Source of the DNA: Halorubellus litoreus
GTDB lineage: Archaea; Halobacteriota; Halobacteria; Halobacteriales; Natrialbaceae
DNA: 64,000 nucleotides
Assembly (NCBI RefSeq): GCF_037081675.1
Contig: NZ_JAZAQL010000005.1
Coordinates: 62,001-126,000 of the forward strand
Reading direction: 5' to 3'
Both the position numbers and the translations under genes were made by a program. Positions 41,417-49,713 of the stretch are shown here, in pieces. Position 1 is the first letter of the stretch. Each line of letters opens with the position of its first letter. Under the pieces are notes generated by a model, which did no database searches, was not told the origin of the DNA, and saw only the letters and a list, made by a program, of their open reading frames with translations.

Positions 41417-42697
41417 GGCTCGTGCCCGCACGTCGAGCGTCGCTGCGGTCGGTTCGTCGACGAGACGTCGACTCGTCGGTCCGAAGATGGCGTCCGGTCC
41501 GTCGACGCTCGCACCAGCGGTCGCGTTCGCCGTCGTCGCGTCGGCGATCAGTCCGATGGAGATGCTGACGTTCGGCGACCCGATGAACACGGACGCGGTC
41601 TTCCGCCGCGGAAGGGGTTCGGCGTTCGCGGGCACCGCGGAGCGCTCGTCGGTGACGTGCACCGTCGTCCGGTTCCCGCTGGTCGTGACGTAGACGTACC
41701 GCGTGTCGCCGGGCGCGAACGATTCGTTGACCGACGTCGACCCGGTGACGTTCCCCGCGACGCCGACGGTGTGGTCGAACACCGTCGCCGACCCGACGTT
41801 CTCCAGTTCGACCGCGGTCCCGTTCGCGACGAACGACCCGTTCACTCGCGGCGCGGCGTCGGCCCACGACGGCGTCGCGAGCGACGCATCCCCGTACGAA
41901 TCGATGGAGTGCTCGAGAACGAACTCCTTCCGGTCACCCGAACCGGTCTCGACGGTCAGCGTCGCGTCCGCGTCGTGCACGACGCCGTTCGCCGCGACGA
42001 ACACCGTGAACGAGAGGTCCTCGACGGTCGCGTTCGGCACGCCCAGCGCCCCACGGAACTGCCGGAAGCGCGATTCGTTCACGCCCGTGGACTCGTACTT
42101 GACGACCTTCTGGCCGTTCAGCGTCCCGAAGTCGGACGCGCGCATCCCGTCGCTCAGCGAGAAGTACAGGAGCGAGACGCTCGAGAGCGGTTGACTCGGT
42201 CGTGCGTACTGGAAGCGCGTGCGCGTCGGCCCGACCGCGTACTGGTAGGTCGTCCCGTTCGGCTGCACGGACCGGGTCGTCGCGACGCCGTTCGCGAAGT
42301 ACACGTCCGTGCCCGTCGGCGTCCCGTTCCCGACGTTCCGACGCGACGAGACGTAGTCGCCGCCGGCCGTTCGCGTGAGCGCGTACTCGACGGTTCCCGT
42401 CGCGTTCGGCCCCAGTGCCGTGTAGCGGGTGGACGATACCGTCGAGACGTTCGACAGCGCGCGAGCGTTCGCGCGCAGGAGCGTTCGCGGGTTCGCGATG
42501 CCGCGCTGGGACGCACCCGGTGCCATCAGGTTCGAGGGAACCGTCACGCGGTTCCGGTCGCCGTCGGTCGCCGTCGATCCCGCGTCCGTCGGGGCGTCGG
42601 TCTGGTCTCCCGGCGCGGTCGACGTCCCCGGGCCACCGCTGCAGCCGGCGAGGACGACGAGCGCGACGACGAGCACCGTCGCGAATCTTCTTGTCAT
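41414..42697 (-). CDS. Secreted lipoprotein of unknown function
   Basis: A 427-residue lipoprotein. The signal MTRRFATVLVVALVVLAGCSG has a Sec-type hydrophobic core and lipobox LAGC at Cys19. A Thr/Asp/Gly-rich linker to about residue 50 precedes beta-rich domains. The region about 75-250 resembles haloarchaeal lipoproteins built around LLRANARALSNVSTVS ... YTALG, and the second half has an immunoglobulin-like look (VELENVGSATVFDHTVGV). There are several N-glycosylation sequons. No enzymatic motif. The TAG stop lies inside the last copy of the 29-bp repeat. Confidence 0.8.
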   Translation of the reverse strand: MTRRFATVLVVALVVLAGCSGGPGTSTAPGDQTDAPTDAGSTATDGDRNRVTVPSNLMAPGASQRGIANPRTLLRANARALSNVSTVSSTRYTALGPNATGTVEYALTRTAGGDYVSSRRNVGNGTPTGTDVYFANGVATTRSVQPNGTTYQYAVGPTRTRFQYARPSQPLSSVSLLYFSLSDGMRASDFGTLNGQKVVKYESTGVNESRFRQFRGALGVPNATVEDLSFTVFVAANGVVHDADATLTVETGSGDRKEFVLEHSIDSYGDASLATPSWADAAPRVNGSFVANGTAVELENVGSATVFDHTVGVAGNVTGSTSVNESFAPGDTRYVYVTTSGNRTTVHVTDERSAVPANAEPLPRRKTASVFIGSPNVSISIGLIADATTANATAGASVDGPDAIFGPTSRRLVDEPTAATLDVRARA

Positions 42698-42719
42698 TGG
42701 TCGAACTGTCCACGCGACG

Positions 42720-42900
42720 TACTTGAACGTGGGTGAACTACTCCTGCCTACTCGCCACCTGCGGCGACTCCTTGAGGCAGAAGCTTCCCGCTTCGACGAC
42801 GCAACTTGCAGACACCTCCAGGGTGTCCGCAGCGGTCGTATTCTCCACGGGCGTCTCTTCGGAGTGAACCACTCCTAGCTCCTCCAGACCGCGACAAAAA
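42720..42900 (-). ncRNA. Predicted omega-RNA / sense-overlapping RNA of tnpB
   Basis: TnpB guide RNAs arise from the 3-prime end of tnpB through the right end, and IS1341-type genes in haloarchaea are known to give sense-overlapping RNAs. Here three perfect hairpins occur: GAAGC-GGGAA-GCTTC (42780-42794), a six-pair stem GACACC/GGTGTC (42811-42827) and GGAGTG/CACTCC (42861-42875). The guide would be the flanking bases below about 42725. Boundaries are predicted only. Confidence 0.5.
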
Positions 42901-44019
42901 AACGTTGAACGCTGCATTGTGGTCCCTATCGGCTTCGAACCCGCACGACGGGCACGAGTGCATCCGAACCCACAGCGGTTTCTCCACCTCAACACCACAC
43001 GATGCGCAGTCTTTTGTCGTTCCCGCTGGTTCGACCTTCACCACGTGACACGCGTGCTTTCGACCGTGATGCTTGAGAACTCGGATAAAGTCGCGCCAGC
43101 CGACCTCCGCCTTGTTTCTGGCGTTGCTGTCGGCTTCCAACGTCCCTTTCACGTTCAGGTCCTCGACGAACACGGCGTCATATTCGGTGGTGTAGAAGTG
43201 CGCGAGCTTGTGCTTGAAGTCGCGCTTCTTGTTCCGCATATCCATATGGACTTCCGCAACACGGCGGCGTTGCTTTTCCCAGTTGTTCGACTCGTACTCC
43301 TTACGTGACAGCGACCGTTGCTCGCGCCCGAGGCGTTCACGATCATCGGACAGATCAAGGCGGTCGATTGACCGTCCATCCGAATCATAGATGAAGTTCA
43401 GGACACCGAGGTCAAGACCCACCCCCTCTTCGGGATCAATATCTTGGATGTCCGGCTTCTCGGGTTGGTCTCGTTCGACACTGAAGGAGGCGTACCACGC
43501 GCCGGTTGCCTCCTGTTTGATGGAGACGTGCTTGATGTCGGCGTCGTCGGGAAGGCTGCGGTGGAGGCGGATCGGGATTTCGAGCGTCTCACCACGTACT
43601 TTCTTGAGGTTCAAAAGTCCACGGCCGTCAGGACCACTCTTTTCGTCGAGTTCGAAGCCCCTCTGGCGGTACGTGAAGCTCTTGAAGTCCCGTGGTTTCT
43701 TCCAGTTCAACTCCCCAATCTCGTGTCCATTGTCGCGGAGTTGAGCGAGGCTAGTGATACTGTGGTAGATCCGCTCGACGGCGGCTTGGAGGACGGTGGA
43801 GTACACCTTGGTCCACGCCGCCCATTTGTCTTTCCAGTCTGGGAGTTCGTCGCGGACTTGCCAGACACGTTGGCGGACGGTTTTGTCGGGTTGGTCGGGG
43901 AGTTGGTCGAGTCGATGGAGTGCGTGATTGTAGACTTGGCGCACGGTGTTACGTTGCCAGCCCAGCATCTCTCGCTGTTCACCGGTTGGCAAGAGCCTGA
44001 ACCGTGGGCCGTAGTCCAT
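42748..44019 (-). CDS. tnpB: RNA-guided nuclease TnpB, C-terminus frameshifted
   Basis: A 423-residue TnpB. The RuvC catalytic residues are all present: D203 in VGLDLGVLNF, E286 in FVEDLNVKG and D366 in ADRDHNAAFN. A zinc ribbon is formed by C338, C341, C356 and C359. The N-terminal YGPRFRLLPTGEQREMLGWQ domain is typical. After V373 the sequence departs from the family: a run of seven T (plus-strand A at 42896-42902) shifts the frame. In the other frame the usual tail is found, CRGLEELGVVHSEETPVE then VVEAGSFCLKES, ending at 42738. The catalytic core is unaffected, so activity is possible. Confidence 0.9.
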   Translation of the reverse strand: MDYGPRFRLLPTGEQREMLGWQRNTVRQVYNHALHRLDQLPDQPDKTVRQRVWQVRDELPDWKDKWAAWTKVYSTVLQAAVERIYHSITSLAQLRDNGHEIGELNWKKPRDFKSFTYRQRGFELDEKSGPDGRGLLNLKKVRGETLEIPIRLHRSLPDDADIKHVSIKQEATGAWYASFSVERDQPEKPDIQDIDPEEGVGLDLGVLNFIYDSDGRSIDRLDLSDDRERLGREQRSLSRKEYESNNWEKQRRRVAEVHMDMRNKKRDFKHKLAHFYTTEYDAVFVEDLNVKGTLEADSNARNKAEVGWRDFIRVLKHHGRKHACHVVKVEPAGTTKDCASCGVEVEKPLWVRMHSCPSCGFEADRDHNAAFNVFLSRSGGARSGSLRRDARGEYDRCGHPGGVCKLRRRSGKLLPQGVAAGGE

Positions 44020-44046
44020 GCGCGCACCCGTTGATTTTTCTCTGTA

Positions 44047-44079
44047 ACTTATTAAATCTGCTTACTTATTTATAGTATT
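44047..44079 (-). promoter_or_regulatory. AT-rich promoter region of tnpB
   Basis: On the minus strand ACTATAAATAAG (44065-44077) and TTTAATAAG (44047-44056) precede the ATG at 44019 by about 50 and 33 bp. Either could act as a TATA box. The tract also marks the left end of the element. Confidence 0.4.
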
Positions 44080-44228
44080 ATGGACTGTCGTATCTCCGCC
44101 CTACTCGCTCCCTTCTGTTGCTTTCCTGAGGACGAGAGAGTAGCACCTTCACCGCAACGCTAACCGGTCAGAAGCCGGCCAGCACGACGCGGTCGGCGGA
44201 ACTGGCATACAGGTGCGTCGCGACGGCT

Positions 44229-44438
44229 CTAGAGGTAGTCCATCTCGGTCGTGTCGCCGAGGTCGAAGCCCGCGCGTTCGTGAGACCACTCGACGGGGAC
44301 GTCGCGGTGCTCGTCCATGAACGCGACGAGTTTCTCGCCGACGTCCTCGCCCGACCCACGAGTACCTGTCGCTCGCGCCGCGACCGGCGCACGCTCACAA
44401 TGGCGCGAGCTACCGACCGACGCGAACTGCCCATCCAC
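44229..44438 (-). pseudogene. Possible gene remnant, short acidic ORF
   Basis: A 69-codon open frame starting with GTG. The second half, from about residue 31 (EDVGEKLVAFMDEHRDVPVE to EMDYL), has the acidic composition of a real haloarchaeal protein, while the first half (HCERAPVAARATGTR) does not. It lies in the 484-bp gap between tnpB and acs. It may be the C-terminal remnant of a gene broken near the insertion element. No family is recognised. The rest of the gap (44086-44228) shows nothing I can identify. Confidence 0.3.
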
Positions 44439-44503
44439 CGCGAACCGACCACCGACGCCGGGGGAAAGCTTAGCATACGTCCGGTCGACGGCCTAGACGA
44501 ACC

Positions 44504-46501
44504 ATGGCCGACGATACCGACGACGACGCGGTGGAACTCGAAGCGCGACTCGCCGCACAGGACACGTTCGAGCCGCCGGAATCGTTCGTCGAACAGGCGA
44601 ACGTCGCCGACGACGGCATCTACGACGAGTTCGCCGAGGACTGGCCCGACTGCTGGGAGGACGCGGCCGCGCTCGTCGATTGGGACGAACCGTACGACAC
44701 CGTGCTCGACGACTCGAACCCGCCGTTCTTCGAGTGGTTCACCGGCGGGTCGCTAAACGCGAGCTACAACTGTCTCGACCGCCACGTCGAGAACGGCGCG
44801 AAGAATCGCGCGGCGATCCAGTGGGAGGGCGAACTCGGCGAGGAACGAACGTACACGTACCAGGACCTCTACCGGGAGGTGAACGCGTTCGCCGCCGGGC
44901 TCCGCGACCTCGGCGTCGAAGCGGACGACGTCGTCACGCTGTACATGCCGATGATCCCCGAACTCCCCATCGCGATGCTGGCGTGCGCTCGCATCGGCGC
45001 GCCCCACAGCGTCGTCTTCGCCGGGTTCTCCGCGAACGCACTGGCGACGCGGATGAACGCCGCCGACTCGGAGTACCTCGTCACGTGCGACGGCTACTAC
45101 CGCCGCGGCGACGCCCTCAACCACAAGGGGAAGGCCGACGAGGGGCTCCGCGGCGTCGACCACGACGTCGAGACCGTCGTCGTCGACCGCCTCGGCGACG
45201 AGCTCACGCACTTCCTCGGCGACCACGCGCACGACTACGGCGAACTCGTCGACCGCCACGAAGGCACGCACGTCGAACCCGTGAGTCGCGACGCCGAGGA
45301 CATGCTGTTCCTCATGTACACGTCGGGGACGACGGGCGAACCGAAGGGCGTCAAACACACCACCGGCGGCTACCTCTCCTACGCCGCGTGGACGACCCAG
45401 AACGTCCTCGACGTCAAACCCGAGGACACGTACTGGTGCGCCGCCGACATCGGATGGATCACGGGCCACTCCTACATCGTGTACGGCCCGCTCGCACTCG
45501 GCACGACCACCGTGATGTACGAGGGCACGCCCGATTACCCCGAACGCGACCGGCTCTGGGAGCTCGTCGAGAAGTACCGCGTCGACCAGCTCTACACGGC
45601 ACCGACCGCCATCCGGTCGTTCATGAAGTGGGGCACCGAGTACCCGAACCGGCACGACCTCTCCTCGCTGCGCCTGCTGGGGACCGTCGGCGAACCCATC
45701 AACCCGCGAGCGTGGAAGTGGTACTACAAGCACATCGGGAACGAGGACTGCCCGGTCGTCGACACGTGGTGGCAGACCGAGACCGGCGGGATGATGATAA
45801 CCACGCTCCCCGGCGTCGGCGACATGAAACCCGGGAGCGCCGGCCCGCCACTCCCCGGTATCGGCGCCGAGGTCGTCGACGTCGCCGGTGACCCCGTCGA
45901 CGAAGGGAACGCCGGCTACCTCACCGTGAACAAGCCGTGGCCGGGGATGCTCCGCACGCTCTACAAGAACGACGAGCGCTTCATCGACGAGTACTGGCGC
46001 GAGTACTCCGACGTCGACAGCGACGACCCCGACGACTGGACGTACTTCCCCGAAGACGGTGCGAAGATAGACGACGACGGCTACATCACCGTCCTCGGTA
46101 GGGTCGACGACGTCATCAACGTCTCCGGGCACCGCCTCGGCACCATGGAGATCGAGAGCGCCATCGTCGGCGTCGAAGGCGTCGCCGAAGCCGCCGTCGT
46201 CGGCGCCGACCACGACGTCAAAGGCGAGGCCGTGCACGCGTACGTCATCACCGAGGACGACGCCACCCCCGGCGACGCGCTCCGCGAGCGGATAATCCAG
46301 GGCGTCGAGGACGCAATCGGCCCCATCGCCCGCCCCGAAAGCGTCGTCTTCACGCCCGAACTCCCCAAGACCCGGAGCGGGAAGATAATGCGTCGCCTCC
46401 TCGTCGACGTCGCGAACGGCGACGACCTCGGCGACACCTCGACGCTCCGGAACCCAGACGTCGTCGAGGACATCCAGGCCGCCGTCGACGCGGGCGACTG
46501 A
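44504..46501 (+). CDS. acs: Acetyl-CoA synthetase (AMP-forming)
   Basis: A 665-residue ligase making acetyl-CoA from acetate, ATP and CoA. Motifs in order: YTSGTTGEPKGVKHT near 270 (A3), TWWQTETGGMM near 420, GYITVLGRVDDVINVSGHR near 525 and PKTRSGKIMRRLL near 620 with the acetylatable lysine. The N-terminal ACS domain contains FFEWFTGGSLNASYNCLDRH. Length is normal. The start at 44504 has CTTAGCAT about 30 bp upstream as a weak TATA. It stands alone on the plus strand. Confidence 0.95.
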   Translation: MADDTDDDAVELEARLAAQDTFEPPESFVEQANVADDGIYDEFAEDWPDCWEDAAALVDWDEPYDTVLDDSNPPFFEWFTGGSLNASYNCLDRHVENGAKNRAAIQWEGELGEERTYTYQDLYREVNAFAAGLRDLGVEADDVVTLYMPMIPELPIAMLACARIGAPHSVVFAGFSANALATRMNAADSEYLVTCDGYYRRGDALNHKGKADEGLRGVDHDVETVVVDRLGDELTHFLGDHAHDYGELVDRHEGTHVEPVSRDAEDMLFLMYTSGTTGEPKGVKHTTGGYLSYAAWTTQNVLDVKPEDTYWCAADIGWITGHSYIVYGPLALGTTTVMYEGTPDYPERDRLWELVEKYRVDQLYTAPTAIRSFMKWGTEYPNRHDLSSLRLLGTVGEPINPRAWKWYYKHIGNEDCPVVDTWWQTETGGMMITTLPGVGDMKPGSAGPPLPGIGAEVVDVAGDPVDEGNAGYLTVNKPWPGMLRTLYKNDERFIDEYWREYSDVDSDDPDDWTYFPEDGAKIDDDGYITVLGRVDDVINVSGHRLGTMEIESAIVGVEGVAEAAVVGADHDVKGEAVHAYVITEDDATPGDALRERIIQGVEDAIGPIARPESVVFTPELPKTRSGKIMRRLLVDVANGDDLGDTSTLRNPDVVEDIQAAVDAGD

Positions 46502-46566
46502 CACCGAGAAGAGCCTCCCGCAGCAACACTCACGATACCGAGTACACGGCCGCCTCGATTATCGAT

Positions 46567-46842
46567 TCAGGCCGCGTCGTCCACTCGACTCGCGACCTGC
46601 ACGAGCGCGAGCAGGACGCCGAGGCTGAGTGCGAGCATCACCATCCCGTACAGCGCGAACGACACCGGCGTTATCTCGAACGTGATCGGCCCGAGCTCCG
46701 CCATCTCGACGTTCTTCTGTGCGGGCAGGATGATACCCAGAACGTACCCGAGGACGCCCGCGAGCGCGACGACCCCGACGTAGACGGTCGCCACCACGCG
46801 CTTCCCGGAGAGCACCGCCGACAGGCGAACGTTCTCAGTCAC
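46567..46842 (-). CDS. Small two-helix membrane protein (DUF7520-like)
   Basis: A 91-residue protein beginning at a GTG (46842): MTENVRLSAVLSGKRVV. Helix 1 is ATVYVGVVALAGVLGYVLGI and helix 2 FALYGMVMLALSLGVLLALV. The layout resembles the haloarchaeal DUF7520 family often found near cytochrome oxidase genes. An ATG further upstream (46881) adds a Cys/Arg-rich stretch without such character. It is divergent from the 28-residue membrane peptide gene 60 bp away. Function unknown. Confidence 0.7.
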   Translation of the reverse strand: MTENVRLSAVLSGKRVVATVYVGVVALAGVLGYVLGIILPAQKNVEMAELGPITFEITPVSFALYGMVMLALSLGVLLALVQVASRVDDAA

Positions 46843-46901
46843 ACCGGTCGCTTGGCACCGGCAACGATTAGCCTTTGGCATTCCGGCTCCAACCCCCGTT
46901 C

Positions 46902-46988
46902 ATGAGCGAGAAAGAGCTCCTGCTCGTCGTCCTCGCACTCGTCGCCATCATGATGTTCACCACCGGATTCGTGCTCGCGACCGTCTGA
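46902..46988 (+). CDS. Single-helix membrane microprotein (28 aa)
   Basis: A 28-codon gene encoding MSEKELLLVVLALVAIMMFT and then TGFVLATV: a short charged start and one complete transmembrane helix. It is too short for routine gene finding, but such one-helix peptides accompany haloarchaeal haem-copper oxidases. It lies divergent from the DUF7520-like gene and convergent with the cytochrome oxidase subunit I gene. Assignment as an oxidase-associated peptide is inference from context. Confidence 0.5.
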   Translation: MSEKELLLVVLALVAIMMFTTGFVLATV

Positions 46989-47113
46989 CCGCGACCCCCT
47001 CGAATCCACCGGTCGTACCGACCCGCGCGAACCGAAACGCGTCACGACCCACGCCGCTAGCTCTCGTTGCCCCCGAACCGACAGTCACAGCTCGACGCTC
47101 GACACACGACCAA

Positions 47114-47147
47114 GCGTTCCAGTCGGAAACGAGCAGCACTGGAACGC
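47114..47147. terminator. Perfect 10-bp inverted repeat between convergent genes
   Basis: GCGTTCCAGT (47114-47123) pairs with ACTGGAACGC (47138-47147) around a 14-nt loop. It sits between the 28-aa gene and coxA, which converge. The stem could form in either transcript. No T tract follows directly, so a processing or protein-binding site is also possible. Confidence 0.4.
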
Positions 47148-47175
47148 GAGAAAGAAGACCGACCGTAACGCCGCG

Positions 47176-49077
47176 TTACTCGTCGCCGGTAGCGTCGTCG
47201 TCGTCCGCGTCGACCGGTTCGCCACCGTCGGTCATCGGTTCGTCCTCGGCGGGCTCGCCACCGTCGGCGAGCGTCGTCTCGAGGCGGTCAGCGTGCCAGT
47301 CGAACTCGCGGCTCGGGAGGCCGTCCTCCTTGAGGTTCCACGGGTCCGGACCGACGACCGGCCCCTCGAGCCAGGACTGGACCATGTTCCACACCCAGAT
47401 GAGCTGGCCGACGAGGAGGATGAACGCGCCGACGGTCGCGATGACGTGCAGGCTCGTGAAGTACCCGACGATACCTTCGACCGTGACGCCGTTGTACGTC
47501 GCGTACCGACGCGGCATCCCGCCGTACCCGAGCAGGATCATCGCGAAGAACGTCAGGTTCGTCCCGACCATCGTCGTCCAGAAGTGCGCCTTCCCGAGCG
47601 TCCGCTGGTACATGCGCCCGGAGACGATGGGGAACCAGTAGTAGACGCCCGCGAACACCGCGAACGCGATAGCGCCCATGATGACGTAGTGGAAGTGCCC
47701 GACGACGTAGTACGTGTCGTGGAGCACGAGGTCCACGGGGACTGCCGCCAGGAACACGCCCGTGACGCCACCGATGATGAAGTTCCCGATGAATCCGATA
47801 CAGAACAGCATCGGGGTCGTCAACCGGATGTTCCCGTTCCACATCGTCGTGATCCAGTTGAACGTCTTCACGGCGCTCGGTATCGCAATCGCGAGACTCA
47901 CCGCCATGAAGCCGGCGCGCAGCCGCGGGTCGATACCGCTCGCGAACATGTGGTGCGCCCACACACCGAAGCTGAGGACGCCGATGGCGAGCGTGGAGTA
48001 CACGACGAACTTGAACCCGAACAGCTTCCGGCCCGAGAACCGCGGCAGGACGTAGCTGATGATACCCATCGGCGGCAGCACGAGGATGTACACCTCGGGG
48101 TGCCCGAAGAACCAGAACAGGTGCTGGTAGAGGATCGTTCCACCGCCCTCGACCGCGAAGAACCCGGTCGCGAAGTTCCGGTCGAGCAGGAGCATGACGA
48201 GTGCACTCCCGAGGAGCGGGAACGAGAACAGGATGAGCGCGGACTGCGTGAGGATCGTCCACGAGAAGATGTCGAGCTTGTCCCAGCCGACGTCCGGGCC
48301 GCGCTCCGTGAAGATGGTCGCGATGAAGTTGATCGCACCCATCGTCGCCGACACGCCAGTGAGGTGGAGCCCGAGCAGCATCAGGTCCGTCCCGGCGTTC
48401 AGCGCGGTCGTATCGATCTCCGACGACGCGATGACGCGACCCGCGTACTCGTAGGACATCGCGTCCTGTCCGGCGGCAGTCTGTGCGACCGCCTGCGGCG
48501 GGTACATCGTCCACGACGTCATCGACGCTGCGATACCGTCGAAGAACGGCGCGAGGAAGAACCCGGCCCAGATGAGGACTGCGCCGGGCGGCAGCAGCCA
48601 GAACGCGATGGCGTTGATGCGCGGGAACGCCATGTCGTCCGCGCCGATGAGGAGCGGGATGAAGTAGTTCGAGAACGCGGCGAGTATCGGCGTCCCGAAC
48701 AGGAACAGCATCGTGATGCCGTGACTCGTCAGGAGCTGGTTGTAGAACGCGCGACCGCCGACGCCACCGAGGACGTCCATCGCGGGCGTCGCCAGCTCGA
48801 ACCGCATGAGCATGACTGCGAGGCCACCCCACGCGAACGCGATGATGGCGTAGACGCCGTACAGGATGCCGATGTCCTTGTGGTCGACAGTCGTCAACCA
48901 GCGAACGATACCACCGGGCTTCTCGTCGTGTCCGTACCCGGTCTCTCCTCCGAGCGCGCTTCCGCCGGCGAGCGGCGTGTACGTCCGCCAGTCGTCGAAG
49001 CGCGTGGCGAGCGCGAAGACGACGAGGACGAGAATGCCCGTGAGGAGTGTTAGTGCGAGCTCTCCGCTAAGACCCAT
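47176..49077 (-). CDS. coxA: Cytochrome c/quinol oxidase subunit I
   Basis: A 633-residue haem-copper oxidase catalytic subunit with twelve or more helices. Haem and CuB histidines lie in SHGITMLFLF near 112, QHLFWFFGHPEVYILVLPPM near 285 (with the His-Tyr pair), and DTYYVVGHFHYVIMGA near 420. The family is the A-type. The N-terminus adds one helix and ends with GIVRWLTTVDHKDIGILYG. The C-terminus has an acidic tail. Subunit II and III genes are not adjacent. It is followed upstream on the same strand by two small membrane-protein genes. Confidence 0.95.
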   Translation of the reverse strand: MGLSGELALTLLTGILVLVVFALATRFDDWRTYTPLAGGSALGGETGYGHDEKPGGIVRWLTTVDHKDIGILYGVYAIIAFAWGGLAVMLMRFELATPAMDVLGGVGGRAFYNQLLTSHGITMLFLFGTPILAAFSNYFIPLLIGADDMAFPRINAIAFWLLPPGAVLIWAGFFLAPFFDGIAASMTSWTMYPPQAVAQTAAGQDAMSYEYAGRVIASSEIDTTALNAGTDLMLLGLHLTGVSATMGAINFIATIFTERGPDVGWDKLDIFSWTILTQSALILFSFPLLGSALVMLLLDRNFATGFFAVEGGGTILYQHLFWFFGHPEVYILVLPPMGIISYVLPRFSGRKLFGFKFVVYSTLAIGVLSFGVWAHHMFASGIDPRLRAGFMAVSLAIAIPSAVKTFNWITTMWNGNIRLTTPMLFCIGFIGNFIIGGVTGVFLAAVPVDLVLHDTYYVVGHFHYVIMGAIAFAVFAGVYYWFPIVSGRMYQRTLGKAHFWTTMVGTNLTFFAMILLGYGGMPRRYATYNGVTVEGIVGYFTSLHVIATVGAFILLVGQLIWVWNMVQSWLEGPVVGPDPWNLKEDGLPSREFDWHADRLETTLADGGEPAEDEPMTDGGEPVDADDDDATGDE

Positions 49078-49239
49078 AGAAGACGGTCAGGATTGCACCC
49101 TAAAGAAAGGCTCGGGTTCGTCGCCGCGTCGGTATCTCGCTGGCGGTTTCAGTCCGTCAGCGAACGGCGGTCGTCCGAGCACGGCCGCTGGAAGGGGTCG
49201 GTCGAGTTCCGTCCGGTCCTTGACGGTGAGATGAGAACG

Positions 49240-49620
49240 TCAGACGGCTTCTTCGGGGGATTCCTTGCGTTCGTCGGTGCCGTCGTCGCCGGTCGCGTCC
49301 GGCGTCTCGTCGGACGTGTCCGTCGCGTTCGTCTCGGCGGTGTCGACGACCTCGGATTCCGCTTCGGCGTGCGCCGCACGGCCGGCTTCCTCGCTCTTGA
49401 TGGCGTCGCCTTCGATGGCGACCGCGGAGACGTACGTGAGGATGGCGAGGAGGACGAACGACCCGCCGATGATACCGAGCATGAGGGTGCTGTACAGCGG
49501 GTCCCAGCTGAACGGACCCCAGAGGACGAACAACCCGATGAAGAAGGCCATGATGCCCAGTGGGATGATGTTCACCAAGAGGTCGAGCATCGTGTCCTTC
49601 GTGAAGACGCGCTGTGCCAT
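49240..49620 (-). CDS. Small membrane protein, DUF6684-like, oxidase neighbour
   Basis: A 126-residue protein: MAQRVFTKDTMLDLLVNIIP begins the first helix (IIPLGIMAFFIGLFVLW), then YSTLMLGIIGGSFVLLAILTYVSA, and a highly acidic, Thr-rich tail of about 55 residues. It resembles haloarchaeal DUF6684 proteins next to oxidase subunit I. Met at 49620 is chosen because the 10-residue upstream extension lacks family character. It lies 162 bp upstream of coxA on the same strand; likely an accessory subunit, inferred. Confidence 0.72.
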   Translation of the reverse strand: MAQRVFTKDTMLDLLVNIIPLGIMAFFIGLFVLWGPFSWDPLYSTLMLGIIGGSFVLLAILTYVSAVAIEGDAIKSEEAGRAAHAEAESEVVDTAETNATDTSDETPDATGDDGTDERKESPEEAV

Positions 49621-49713
49621 TGCTATCAGGGGCTTTCGAGTGACGCCCAAATAGGTTGTCGGTTCGCGGTAGCGGGATGGGGACGCTCCTGGCGGGACGA
49701 GCGTCGTGGGGCC

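Larger units (their letters stand above)
42720..44090 (-). mobile_element. IS1341-type element (IS200/IS605 superfamily, tnpB only)
   Basis: A stand-alone tnpB without tnpA, bounded by an AT-rich left end (about 44030-44090, unusual for this genome) and a right end near 42720-42745 containing GGGTGAACTACTCC. Neighbouring genes are unrelated host genes and the tnpB codon use is less GC-biased, consistent with transfer. Exact termini and target site cannot be fixed without comparing an empty site. Confidence 0.6.

Noticed and set aside
44080..44163. A 27-codon ORF beginning MDCRISALLAPFCC
   Set aside because: Lies at the left end of the insertion element, with Cys-rich atypical composition and no promoter; not supported as a gene.
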